The position numbers and the translations under genes are program-made. From NCBI GenBank assembly GCA_963669155.1, contig OZ022577.1, forward strand, positions 5,330,165 to 5,394,164: 64,000 nucleotides of DNA, given 5' to 3'. The stretch is from Arbacia lixula. Taxonomy: Eukaryota; Echinodermata; Echinoidea; Arbacioida; Arbaciidae. The first letter of the stretch is position 1. Every line of letters begins with the position of its first letter. The notes beneath the pieces are model-generated. The model worked only from the letters and a program-made list of their open reading frames with translations. It made no database searches and was not told the origin of the DNA. Below are positions 24,601-36,928 of the stretch, piece after piece.

Positions 24601-27600
24601 TTGTGGGGAATGAGGTTATATTCTTTCGTGCTTATTGGTCCATTTATGATTACTTTGATATCGATTTGTTGTCGAGGCGTAAGGAAGGGAAAATTCGTCA
24701 TTCAATTTTGTTAAAAGCACAGCAGATTTTATAGATAGGACGAAGAAGGAGGGGTAAGGGAAGGAAAGAAAAGGTTATGTCTGATTAAATTTTCTCAGCT
24801 TTTTCACCTGCACCTCAAACATGGTAAATAATGTGATGTCTTCGTCACTTCATTTTGGACTGGAAAAGGACATAAGGATGAGTTGAATCTCTCTTGCGGT
24901 TTGTCCGAGGAGCAATCCCGTCAGGCCCTAGCCGAGTGGACATCCATCGACATCAACGATCTACCATCTGAGGCGGCCCTCATTCACGGCTTCAGTCGGG
25001 GCTCCCCGCTCATCATTGCAATCGTAGGTGCTCTTCTGCGCGATTTTCCTGACCGCTGGCAGTTCTACGCGTCACAAATGAAGACGGCGACAGCGAAGCT
25101 GCAGACGATGTCGACCGACTCGAGCTACGAGTACCGGAGTGCTTACGAGGCCATTGACATGAGCGTGGAAAAGCTGAGTGCGAATCAGATGGACATCTAC
25201 TCGTGGTTTGCCGTCTTTGAGAAGGGTTGGAGGGTGTCCAGCAAGGTGATTTGCCTATTCTTCAGATTGAAATAGTGAATGTTGTGTAAACAAATAAATA
25301 AATGTGGGAAAGATACACGTATTCTCCACAGCCAGGTCCATACTCGTCATCGGCAACCACATGGTGATAATTTAACGTATAATTATGATCCATTGTACAG
25401 GGCCCCTTGGTAGAGCAGATTTTTAACTGAAAGGGCTACCCTGTTTAGATAAAACTTAATAAATAAATAAATCCATTCTTCGTTATTGATCATCCATTAA
25501 TAATTTGTTATCATTTCCTAACTGATCAATGATAGCATATGATTCTGTATTAAGTATTTATCATCCATTGTTATTCATTTCATTTTGATTATTTACCATA
25601 TTATTTTAATTTATTTCTGAATCACAAATATTACATAAAGTTCAACGTCAGCTCATTGCTAAACAAATATTTAACTAACCTGAATTCTTGAATAATCTTC
25701 ACATTTCTTTTCTATTAAACATTATTATAAGCATTGAGCAAATATTTACATAGACGGCATGCACTATTAATGAAAGCCTGTTGCTTTTAGATGCTGACCC
25801 TGCTGGCAGAATGTTCCAAGGAAGAGGTGGAGGACAGGATGAGAGACATCGCCCAACGGTCTCTTGTCTCCACCGATTGGTCGGAGAAGAAGGACTGCCG
25901 GATCTACTGGCTGCATGACCTGCTTCATGATCACCTAGTCGCAAGGAAAGCAGGGGAGAGGAAGGTATAGTTATAATGTATAAGTTCCTTCTCTATCTCT
26001 CTCTCTTCATGTTCCATGTTCTCCTTCCCGTTCTTTCTTCTTTTGGTTCTTCTTTTCCACTTTATTAGCATTCTCCTTCTTGCATTGATAACTCTTCTTT
26101 TTCTTTTTGTGCAGACATGTACCCATTTCTCCCTCTTTCTTTATTTCTTTTCCTCACTATATGTCCTCGCGTTTTGACACAAGGAAGAATTGCCAATACG
26201 CTAAGTCAATAAATGGCTTGAGCTTATTCACCCGTTCACATTTAACTTTGAATCACAGCCGGCATCACTATGCAATGAAGCCAAGTGTTTGATGTCTTTG
26301 TGTAAGCGCTTCAAGTCGTGCCGAAAAGACATTATCCAGACTGCCCTTCATTTCCCGCCCTCTTCAGCCGTCTTTCAACGAGGTCTGCGCGTTGCCGAGG
26401 AAACCAAGGATGTATTCTTCACCAAAGAATCGTAAGTCAAAGTTAATGGTCTGCTCATCCAATATGTCACTGATTTCAGTGTGAAATACCGTTGTCTATA
26501 GTTGTTCACAATCTCACAGTATCATTGGTAAGGATGACTATGGATGATTGATAGAGTGTGATACCCCTTAGTGAAGAGCTGTGATAGGCTACCCTTTCTG
26601 CTTTGTGTATTCTTTAAAGTAAGAGTATACGTTGAAAATGGAAGCAATAATGAATTGCATTTCACTTGCCAACAAATGGTGGGCAATATCGACGAAAAAA
26701 CACAAACACTGTATGCAAGAATGTTATTTGTACCAATAACGCCGAACCTTCAACTCCTCCAACATGTTCAAACAAAATTGGGAAATTCATAATTAGAGCA
26801 CAAGATTATCCAAACAGATTAACATATAACAAAACTGAAAAAGGCTATTTCAGCCTAATTTACGATACACAGAACCAACAAATTAGAATTAACTACCCCA
26901 ACAAAGTATTATCTCGCCGTCACCTCATAGTTTGATCTGAATTAAAGAAATTCACTTTTCCACTGACTCGATTGACTCAATCTTTACTTTTCTCATAAAG
27001 CTTTAAAAAGAAAAATTAATATTACAGCTACTCCACAAGCTAGTTAATGTCTTTTTCACATTTGTATTATAATGAATACAACACATAATAGTATAACTTA
27101 ATAATAGTATATGGTAGTATAACGGTATGGTAAAAGTGACTGAATCGAATTCTTGAACGCGTCATATATCTAAATGCAGCATCTCTCTTATTTAAAATCA
27201 TTTATTTCGATGTTTGCTATCTTATATTGTATTGATGTCCTTTCTTTTTGATGTAATGTAATTTGTGTATTTCTATGATTGTTTACGTTAACTCTGTGTG
27301 TGTGCCACATGTGCCTTTTTCACACGTAATACCCACAAGTCCCATTGAGCAGCAGTTTATCTGGCTTTCAAAGGGTTAAAGGCATATCCGCCTCAAAATA
27401 TTACTAACATGATTTTGCCACATTGTTCATGTCTTTTCCATATACTTTCAATTGAAACATTTTTATGGTATTATTGAATATTGTCTCATTACGTGATTAT
27501 ATATATCTCTCTTTGAATGTACAGACAATGTGATTTTGTAGGAAGAAATTAATGATTCAAATTCAATTGAAATTGAAAATCAGCACGGTTCCTTGAAAAT

Positions 27601-29561
27601 TGCAGGACAGATACAAGGCCTTTGATGTTCTGCATACGGCATGGCACCGGCAAGGCAGCGAAAGTCGCGAGACTTACATCAAACGGCAAAGAAGTTGTTT
27701 CTGCTGATTACTACGGGAATGTCCAGGTGAAGATGCGATGCAAGTTGTTCCCAATATGTGATCACAAATGTTCTTCCTATTCAGTTTGTTAATTTCATCC
27801 GTGATCGAGTTGCTTTCTCAGTTGAAGTGCTTTCTTCTTCTCTTTATTTTTTTTTGTCCATCTTCAATCTAATAGAGACACTTTATTTAAAGTGTACCGT
27901 CATTATACCATTGAAATAAAGAAACGTACCGTGATATCGATTTCTGCCAACAATATGACGTAGAACTTGATGCAAGTGAATCATGAGGTCAAATGTGGAT
28001 GAGGCCCTCACGTTTAATTTTCTGACCAGATTGCTCGCCGACACTTTTTAATTCGCACTCCGCTGCAGATAGCCGATCTACACACCGGAGCCGTGCGCGT
28101 GTTCATGCCAGCCCACTCGGACATTATCAGTGACATCTCCTTGAGTCCAGATGGATCTCTCATGGCCACTGTCTCATCCGACCGCTCATTAGGTGTGCTC
28201 CTTACTCTCCTTTACCTACCTACCTGTTTTCGGGGGTATCGCGCATGCGTGTGGAGCAGTTGCGTTGGGCTATTTGATGGGACCAATTTTAATGTGCCAT
28301 TTCATCATCATGCTCAAGCCGAATAGCATTATGTGATGCCTATTTTGGCGTCCCCGTGAAAATACTACGATCTGAAAAGCCCGAAATGCCATTTTAAAAT
28401 CCTGGGGCATCTGCTCCTAGGTTGGTCAGTTGGTTGGTCAAGCAATCGATCGATTGAGTAATTGAATTATTAATTGATTGAGTGATTTGTTGACTGCGTT
28501 GTTTGCTGGCATGGTGGGTGGATGTTCGGCTTGACAGTTGTTTGTTGTTGTTTGTGTAAGTTCGTTTATGTTGTTCCTGGATCGTATTTGATGTGATGAT
28601 GTCATGAAAAAAAACTCCTGAGCCTCACGTTGCGATATATATTGCTCTGTGACAAAGCAAACGTTCATACGCAACGTTAACCAAAGTAAAAGTAACACAT
28701 GATAACAACACTACTTAAACAGTGTATATCAGATCCCGTGTTATTGACGTATAGTTTAGAAAACCACAAACAACACCATCCGATCAGTCGTTCGACTCTG
28801 TGACTGGCTAAATCGCAGTACCCAGTCATAGGATTTGTACAAGACTAAGTGACGTCACACTTCCAGGCTTGCAGAATCATAGCACAGTCGTGTCATCTCC
28901 CCCCCGGGGGGGGGGGGGGGGGTCACTCAACATATCACGTACGACGCACGCGTGTCCACAAAAAGCGTCGAAAAGGGTCGGCTAAATATCAGCCCTCCGA
29001 CGTCGTCAACGTTTTCTTAAAGAAAAGGGGTGTTTTTCAGCTTCAACTGTTTTTTCGACGTTTAGGGTATTAAATTGCAAATTCTTTACCATTTTTACGC
29101 GAGGTTTACGCCATTTAGGGTATGTTTTTCGACCGGGTTTCTGCGGGGTTTACGACATTTAGGGTCCATTTTTAAGTGTGTGGACGCGAGTGGGTAGCAC
29201 AATATTGTGGTGAGTGACCCCCACCCCCCCCCCCCCCCGGTCCTCTCCTGTGGCCTTTAAAGATTATCGTGGTATTTCTCATCAGGAGTCTGGACTATGA
29301 AGGGTGACCGGAGCACAGGGACCGGTGATCGGCTGGCGAAGCGACTCTCCTACGACAGTGCCAGGGTTTCCTGCTGCGAATTTGTGCATTACCGTAAAGA
29401 GCTGCTCCTCCTCTCAGGCGACAGTGGCGGTTATCTGAAGGTAGGGGGTGTTTTGTCCAAACCTCTCCCTCCTGTTTTTCTTCTTGGCAGTGTTGTCTCT
29501 CTCTCTCTTACATGCCTTTATTTTCTAATGTCTTTCTTTTTTATAACAACTATTCACCATA

Positions 29562-29599
<38 letters not shown>

Positions 29600-32500
29600 T
29601 CTCTCTGTCTTGCCTTCTTTTTGACCACAACATCGACCATGATATCAAACACCGACTAGCTTGAAAAGAATCTCACTCTTTACTTGCTCCACTTTCTGGT
29701 CAATAGAAGTATCCTTATAGGTCCTTGGTTCTGGTGTTGTCCCTTCCACGTCAGCCCGTGCCTTACAGACAGTCAACCTTTGATATAGGTTAAACCTGGA
29801 TGTACCTGTAACTATAAGTGTATCATTGTTGCATTATTTTCATGCATGAATATATTCATATTCTTGTATTTCACAAAGTATTTCTTCCTATTTCGTCTGT
29901 TAGATCTGGGGTCCTAGCTTTACAATGCGGCATTCCGTGAAGGTCCACGAGAATACAGTCCTGGCATGTAGTCCATGTCATGACGAGGGCACGGTTGCCA
30001 CGTGCGGGAAGAACGAGGCCGTCGTCAAGGTAATATCAGGGAAGGCCCAGGGTTGCACTACTCTGCATGTTTATTTCCTTCTTCGTCTTCTTCTTCCTCC
30101 TCCTCCTCCTCCTCTTCTTCTTCTTCTTCCTCCTCCTCCTCCTCCTCTTCTTCTTCTTCTTCTACTTCTTCCTTATTTTCTTCTTATTATTATTATCATT
30201 ATTCTCCTTCTTCTCCTACTTCTTCTCCTTCTCCTTCTCCTTCTCATTCTTCTTCTCCCTCCTCTTCTTTTGTTTCTTCTTCTTCTTCCTCGCCGTCGTC
30301 GTCGTCTTCTTCTTCTTCTTCTTAGTCTTCTTCTTATTCTTCGCCTTCTTCTCCTTCTGCTTTCTACCATCTTCAGCAGTTCTGTGCAAAAAACAGTCCT
30401 GTGGGTGGAATACTGCTTATCATTGTGTGTTGGCAGCAATATTCCACGGGATGTTTGGCAAATATGGCATGAAGAAATTGTAGCTCTGATTCATTGAATG
30501 TGCAGAAAATCTTTGCCAATGTTGGCGACCACTAAAACATGAAGAGAGTGTCGTTCATTTGATTGCTTGCCAGATGCCCCATGATCGCACTGTCCGCTAA
30601 AACCATGCAGGTCTTCTCTATTACAACTGGTGAGCTGAGGACCGAGATCGAACACGAGGACGATGTCGAAGCGGCGTCGCAGCTGAGCAACGGCCTGATC
30701 GTCTCGATCACGTGGAGCAACCTGCAGGTTTTCAATGGGAGCGGTCGTCGTCTGTACGCCTGGTCCACCCCGACGGACAATGAAGCTCTGGCGCACCTCA
30801 GCTGCTGCAGAAGCACGGATGGGCATCTCTTGGCCACGTCGTCTCGATCAGGTGCCGTCATGGTACAGGAATTGTTTCTTTAAATATCTTAAATATAAAG
30901 CTTTGTGAAAACATCCTAGTACATGATACACAAGTAGCTTGCTGCATTGTATTCAAAGATACTGACACGAATTCACCTTTTAATCACTTAGCATTGCATA
31001 CATGGGTTTCTGTTACTATATCAAGCGTCAGTAATGTGGAAAAGTCTAAGAAGCTTAGATAGCCAATATAGTGCGGCTTCGATGCGGAAATAATTATGTT
31101 CAGTTATGTGTATTGTACGTTTTCATAAAAGCACACCTCTTTTTCATGATACCACTTTGTCCTTATTACTATTAATTCGTATTGTCTACCTGTGTTTTAT
31201 GCAGGTCTTTGTCATGGGAGCGACATTCCCCATCACAAGGAAGCTGTCAATACTCTGTCGGCTCGTGGTGGGTGGAGTGTTCCGTCAAGTGAACAGCATC
31301 TCATTGTCCACATGGAAAGAAGGGAAGGGGGCCAAGGAGTCTGCCTACCTCACGACCGTTCAGGATGCAGGACTCCTACTGGTAAGAAAGACATGGATGT
31401 TCGTATATTTTGTGTATGATCGGTGTTTTCGGTTCGTTTCCGTCCGTTCGTCGTCAGTTAGATGATTAGTTATTTCCTTTATAGTTATATTTGCTGAGGG
31501 CATTAGTGAGCTCGCTAGTTAATTTAGGATTTGATATTTATTTTGATTGAATGATTGGATTATGGAGTTAATATTTTGATTATTGAGTAATCATAAATAA
31601 TTGATTAATTGACTAATTGATTAATTGATTGGTGGATTTGACAGATGGATGGATGGATGGAAGGGTGAATGAATAGATGGATGAATGAATGGATTAGATA
31701 AACGATGGATGGGTGGATGGATGGAAAACATTGGAAATCTATTCATTGCACTGACACATTGAACACTTCCTTTCCTTACTTCGTTGAAGGTCTGGAAGCT
31801 TGTCAAGGACAGTCTTCCGCCCGTCACAGATCATGTTCTATGGGATGTCTCCTTCAGTGCTAACGGGAGCCTGGAGCGCCTGGTTGGCGCAGGGTGTGGT
31901 GATCAAAGGCAAATCCAGGTGGGAGGATCACGCATTGTCTCTTCAAGCCGCCCGATTGCGTCTCTTATTCTGATGATCAAAATGAGTTCTCATCATGATC
32001 ATGAAAAGACGCTATCAACCCGACCAAAACATTGTATTCTGACAACCAAGCAAACCTTGATCAGTGACCGTCAAATGATCACTGAAATCATGTTTATACG
32101 ATTGACCATTATCAGTCGTCGGGGAATTGACTATCACCTCACATACTTCAGAGCTGATGATTATTAGACACCACGCGCTTGCTCTGATTTTTTTACTTTT
32201 ATACTAATCTAAAATCTTCGCTTCTGTCTTATCATTTAATAGCAACAGCCATCTTATTCATAGGCATTTAATCCTAATCATACTGTGAATTATTTGTTGC
32301 TTTAGTCTTAATCTGAATGCATTTCTTTTGATCCTTTCCCGTGTACCTAGATGATTGACTACATAGCATCGAAACACTCATTCATGAGTGGTACGAGCGT
32401 GGCCAAGGTGGGCGATGGGGCAGACATTCAGTCCCTCGATATTGAGCAAGTCCCGGGGCATGTTCTGGTCGTCACAGACAGAAACGTTCAGGTTTGTCAT

Positions 32501-34408
32501 CTCGAGAATACATCAAACGCTGGAAAAAGGGAAGAGGTGAAAAGGAGGGAAATGCTGTATTGTCAATCTTTATGTCAGCTTTTGTATTTTATCCTTATTC
32601 ATTACTTAAACTTTATTTGCCTTTTCAGTTATTTTGTTGGAACTTCTGTATGTTGAAAGACTTCTGTCGGAATAATATAACCAAAGAGATAATCTCCTCA
32701 TAGTACTGCACACATCATGTTCTCCTTTTCATACTTATGTCATTCTGTGTAAATTATAACGATGTGAATGTGATCGGGCCTCCGATTTGCGAATTTGCTT
32801 ACGTACTTGCGGGTACCGAGGGACTAAGTAAAATTCTCCCGAAAGTTGGGCCCGCGCAACTTTTTAATACCCCGATGGATATGTGATTGACCATAAGCAG
32901 AGTGACGGAAAATCAAGTTTTATAATGGGACGCTAGTATCTGAAGGGGAACATACTACCTCAATGAAAACCACAAGGCGCTACATAATACATCGACATTT
33001 AAACATAATTATCGATCTTGGTTGTTTCAATATCAGCTGATGAAACTTCCAAAGGCAGGAAAAACTTGGAGCAATATGAAAAGCAACGGTCAAATGTTTG
33101 GACCAGCTGAGACCAAGGTGTTGTTGGCCAAATTCATCGGTCACCAAAGGGAGCTCCTGACCGTCTCTACAGGAGCAGGGATCTGCATTGAGGTGAGGCA
33201 AGCTCTCGGCTGCCGGGTGGGGTGTGTTGGACACACTTTCCTCCCCAGGCAACACGGCATATTCATGTAGAAGTATTTAGCTGAGGCACCATGCTCCTTT
33301 TTAGGGCAAAAATTATTATTATTTTGGCTATTTATAGTAAATGCACTTCCATTTATCAAGTCTAAATACTTAATATAAAAGCCCCAAAATACATTTCTTG
33401 TGGTAATTCTTTGTTTTCTGCTGGGGCCAGAGCGCCCTCACCGTTTCCCCAGGACCAGGAATTAAACTTGAGATCACAGATGAGACGCTCTCCCTTCTTT
33501 GAAAATGGTTGATGTCAAAGTAGGCCTACTTTCACAAAATCTGAACACTCAAACTACTGTTCTTATTTGTTGTTCCGTCTTCAGGTTTGGTCCAATGAGA
33601 AGCAACCGTCCGTGATCTGCAACCGGGAAGTGATGTCCCATCAGGCATTGTCAGCGGCTTTATCACATGATCAGACAAGCCTCGTCATTGGATGTACTGA
33701 TGGCACCGCCTTGTTCTTTACGGTTCGTTGGTGACCTGATTATGACAAAGATCGACGGAAAAATACGAATATGCAAACACAAGTTGAAAAACAGATATTT
33801 CTATGCAATTCTGCGCAATTATCAAACATTTCCAGGTTTTCCTCTGAAGGTCTTGCACTTCGTTTACTTATTCGTAAATATATGTACACAACAAATCACG
33901 CATCCAGCCTTCGATAACCGCATTGAGCAGAAATACGCCGGGGCCGGTTTCAAGGATATATTGGCCGGTTTGTGTCGCATATCACTTCCATGCATAAAGT
34001 AACGATGTTGCAATTTTTTTATTTAGCGATTGGGCAACTTCGCTATACTAAGCTCCTTAATTTTCAATTGCAATGTGATATCAACTATTTTGTTAATCGT
34101 CAATGAGTGATTTGAAACAACTAAGCTATGGGCTGCTGTGACTTGGCAACGCTAGTACCTCAGTGTGTTTATTTTACCATTACCCTCGGCTGAAGCCTCA
34201 AATAATGGTAATTTCGATCCCACTTCGGTAAATAGATTTACCAGGTCATAGCAGCCCATAGCTTAGTCATGTTAGTCGTGTGATAAAACATATGGATGTG
34301 AAATAGCCAAATGAGAGCTGGATGTTGATGAAGAAGGTGGAGAGTACAATGAATGATGATGAGACCAAGAATGGTTGATTAGGAGGAAGAGGCGGAGGAT
34401 GGGGAACA

Positions 34409-34455
<47 letters not shown>

Positions 34456-35237
34456 GTGGTGGTGATGATGATTGTGTTGTTGATGATGATAATGATGATG
34501 GTGACGATGATAATTGTGATAATGTTAACAGACGGCATAGTAAAATATTAAAATCGGACAGAAAATATAGCCAAAACACATGCAGCCCAGCTTTCCAGAT
34601 TTGTGACAGATCGTTGACAGAGGTTTAAGCCAAGGTTCCCGGCACGATGATTGGCATTTCCAGTATGATAGCACATCACCTATCGATAATGATAATCAAT
34701 GATAACACTGGCACATCTTGCATTATCGTTGGTAATCACACAGTTGTGCGAGGGTAGACTAGAAGGGGCTAGCACGGAGCTCAAGGGCCCATCCAGCCGT
34801 GTCAGCTACGCTGAGTTCTCCACAGATGACTCTCTCCTCCTGTTGTCTGGATGGAAGCATGTCAAGGTCAGTTACTGTCTTCATTCTTTAACCATCTCAG
34901 TATCAAGCTATGAGAACTGTGTATCACATATGTGTGTCGGTGCATGGGACTGAGAAGCTTAAGCTTCTTTATTCATACCTTGGTTTGAACTTTCAACTTA
35001 AAATCTAAAATACCATCAATGTATGTGCGCTCAGGACTGTTCTTTGCTTCCCTCCATTGATCTTTTCCTCTCAATTTTTTAAGAGTGCGGACAGTTCTCA
35101 GAAGTAATACAGCGTGAAAGGAACAAAAAGGGAGGCCTTTTGATGACAGGGATAGGTAGAAGATGGGCGGAATGATCAGAGAGGGGGAGGGAGGGGGAGA
35201 GAGATTGGGTGGGGGAAGGGGTGAGAGAAGGGAGAAC

Positions 35238-35284
<47 letters not shown>

Positions 35285-36402
35285 GAGGGAGGGAGGGAGA
35301 GAGGGTGGAGTGTAGAAAGATAATGTGAGGGACAAAGAGGGAGAGGAGGCCGATGGAAAGAGAGAGAGAGAAAGAGAAATTGAGACAGAGAGGGGGAGAG
35401 CTAGGTTGAGATGGTGGGTGAGACTGGAATGTACTGATAATTCGAGGCATTATTGCCATCCGATACATACTACCAGCCATTGCCAGCCATTACCGGCCTT
35501 TGCCCAATTTTCCCCACGTTGTTCCAGGTGTTTGAGGTTGCTACCAAACGTGAGGTAGCCTGTGCCATGGACGACAATCCCATCTCTCTCGCTGCTTTCG
35601 CCATGGGTTCTACAAGAGTTGTCACAGTCTCTGGAATGTTCTTACAGGTATGAAGACAGTTAACGTGATATGAAATGTATTGTATCAAACAAGGAGACGT
35701 GATGGAAAAGAAGTGTTGTCTAATAATGTTACATGTTTCTTTCTATTGACGTAACAAAGCACCTTTGTTATTATTGACTCACAATCTCTGGAAAATGTAT
35801 CGAGTGTAATTTTCTTTTGATCCATGCTTCGTCATCATTTTGATACGATCGTTTGTGTATAATGTATATTATGCTCATGTTCATGTTAATGGAGTGGAAA
35901 CTTGATTTAACTATTTTTACCATCAGTTTGTCAATCAAAAAAATGAATGAAGTCTACTCACATTGTACACAGAAATTATATACATTTGTACTTGTTCTGC
36001 TTGTTGCTAGCTGTGGAATACGGAGAGTCTTGCGGCCTCGAATTACCCCCGCGCAACGGCCATCGTGACTATCAAAGATCTCAAGATATCATCGGATGGG
36101 TCTTACCTCGTCACAGCAGGCCACATCAAAACATTTGTAAGTTACCTTGGTTACTACACAATATCAAATACGGAAATAAAAACGCGCCGTTTCTTAGCCG
36201 AGTTCTAATGTTTGTAATATTTTAACTATAAAGAAGCGTAATATTTCACGTGATGCCTCCACTTTCAACCAATGAGATGAGAGGATTTCTCAAAATTGTG
36301 TAAATTCATTAGGCATTCATTTTCATAGGACAAAATATCCAAAGAATCCGAAGGGGATTATACTGGTAGTCCGTGAAGAGAGACGACTGGACATCCCCCC
36401 CT

Positions 36403-36457
<55 letters not shown>

Positions 36458-36895
36458 ACCACCACCACCACCACCACCACCACCACCACCTTCTACCCAC
36501 CCCATTTACAAAAAAAAACATATGATGTATGTCAAGCATTTCTTTAATCACGTGAGCACAAATGTGATATTAAAACTTCGATGTTGTCGTTCTTTTGTTA
36601 TTACTTTCCAACTTGTAAGATGTATAGGAAATAAAACAAAAAACATTAAATGGAAATAATAAAGAGATGTACTTTTATTTTGTTTTAATTTGTTTGTATT
36701 TTGTCCTTTCCTACTCAGTATACGAGCTACATCGAGTGGTGGAAGGTTGAAAGCAAGGCGGTGGTACTCCTCCAGCGATTCAGGGTCAACAGCAGAATCG
36801 TTCGTGTACGCTGCAACCCGCAGTTCACTACTTTCGTCACCGTGGATGAAACAGGCCACATTTACATCTGCAACAAACTTCTCAAGACACGTTGA
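21639..36895 (+). CDS. APAF1: APAF1-like apoptosome protein: death domain, NB-ARC, WD40; 22 exons
   Basis: Cytosolic NTPase scaffold; APAF1 oligomerises to activate an initiator caspase. Exons: 21639-21942, 22317-22355, 22652-22858, 23575-23761, 24273-24385, 24869-25245, 25791-25964, 26259-26431, 27606-27726, 28069-28192, 29286-29440, 29904-30029, 30506-30862, 31205-31381, 31790-31918, 32351-32491, 33037-33192, 33585-33722, 34744-34866, 35528-35647, 36011-36136, 36719-36895. Total 3744 nt (~1247 aa; human 1248). Residues ~10-95 form a death domain (LTEWKRREG), not a CARD. P-loop GMGGMGKT is 162-169, Walker B LIVLDDVW 248-255, sensor TTR 272-274, GSPL 328-331, winged-helix LHD 450-452. GALLRDFPDRW matches APAF1 closely. 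WD40 blades run from ~530 to the end. The linker between LHD and WD40 is about 90 aa shorter than in human. Exon 13 needs two 1-nt frameshifts to read through. The start is provisional: the frame is open upstream to 21600 and an acceptor-like tttcag precedes it. Confidence 0.93.
25390..25475 (+). repeat. SINE/LINE-like 3' tail
   Basis: The sequence gccccttggtagagcag, then gggctaccctgttta, then aataaataaataaat has the layout of a short retroposon 3' end with an AAAT-type tail. It lies in the APAF1 intron between exons 6 and 7. No head was identified. Confidence 0.4.
26432..27605. other. APAF1 intron 8, no exon seen
   Basis: This intron separates the last helical-domain exon from the first WD40 exon. 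An open frame at 26571-26935 has no recognisable similarity and no splice context in phase with the flanking exons. The APAF1 segment missing relative to human would in any case belong before exon 8. Confidence 0.5.
28899..29238. mobile_element. MITE-like element with poly(G)/poly(C) termini
   Basis: The left end is C7-G17 followed by tcactcaacata and cgcgtgtccaca. The right end is the inverse: tgtggacgcgagtgg, gtgagtgaccccca, then a long C-run. Imperfect inverted ends of ~40 bp flank ~250 bp that include two copies of ggtttacg-catttagggt. It sits in the APAF1 intron between exons 10 and 11. Confidence 0.7.
29566..29610. repeat. (CT)n microsatellite in APAF1 intron 11
   Basis: Uninterrupted CT dinucleotides followed by a degenerate pyrimidine tract. 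Confidence 0.9.
30067..30363. repeat. ~300-bp (CTT/CTC)n trinucleotide array in APAF1 intron 12
   Basis: Degenerate TTC/CTC/TAT repeats fill most of the intron between exons 12 and 13. The array gives long Ser-, Leu- or Phe-only frames on the plus strand and an Arg-only frame on the minus strand. None is a gene. Confidence 0.95.
31640..31725. repeat. (GGAT)n array in APAF1 intron 14
   Basis: Imperfect gatggatgg/gaatgaatgg repeats. They are preceded by a stretch of attgatt-type repeats from about 31540. Confidence 0.85.
34108..34268. repeat. Short hairpin element in APAF1 intron 18
   Basis: aactaagctatgggctgctg at 34118 is inverted at 34246-34268 as tagcagcccatagcttagt. An inner pair taccatta/taatggta flanks the centre. 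Total length is about 150 bp, consistent with a small MITE. Confidence 0.75.
34412..34520. repeat. (GAT)n trinucleotide array in APAF1 intron 18
   Basis: About 100 bp of gat/gatgg units. Open frames of Ile or Ser on the minus strand are artefacts of it. Confidence 0.95.
35240..35285. repeat. (GAAA)n within a purine-rich tract in APAF1 intron 19
   Basis: Eleven gaaa units lie inside a ~220-bp, almost pure purine stretch (35180-35400). Confidence 0.95.
36404..36490. repeat. (CA)n-(CAC)n compound microsatellite in the last APAF1 intron
   Basis: About 26 CA units pass directly into about 11 CAC/ACC units. Confidence 0.95.
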
Positions 36896-36922
36896 AAATC
36901 ACTGGCAATAGCGCGTCAGTGT

Positions 36923-36928
36923 AATAAA
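36923..36928 (+). terminator. APAF1 polyadenylation signal AATAAA
   Basis: A canonical AATAAA lies only 28 nt after the APAF1 stop codon (TGA ending at 36895). If used, it gives an unusually short 3' UTR of about 50 nt. Confidence 0.6.

Noticed and set aside
26571-26935. Open plus-strand frames in APAF1 intron 8
   Set aside because: AT-rich, no similarity, and inclusion would break the phase between exons 8 and 9.
30002-30497. Long frames of Ser, Leu/Pro, Phe or Arg on both strands
   Set aside because: Low-complexity translation of the (CTT)n array in an APAF1 intron.
31192-31419. Alternative frame of APAF1 exon 14 (LCHGSDIPHHKEAVNTL…)
   Set aside because: The frame starting GTC TTT GTC joins both flanking exons in phase and ends in a WD40-type VWKL across the next junction; the alternative does not.
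34272-34579. Ile- and Ser-rich minus-strand frames
   Set aside because: Translation of the (GAT)n array.
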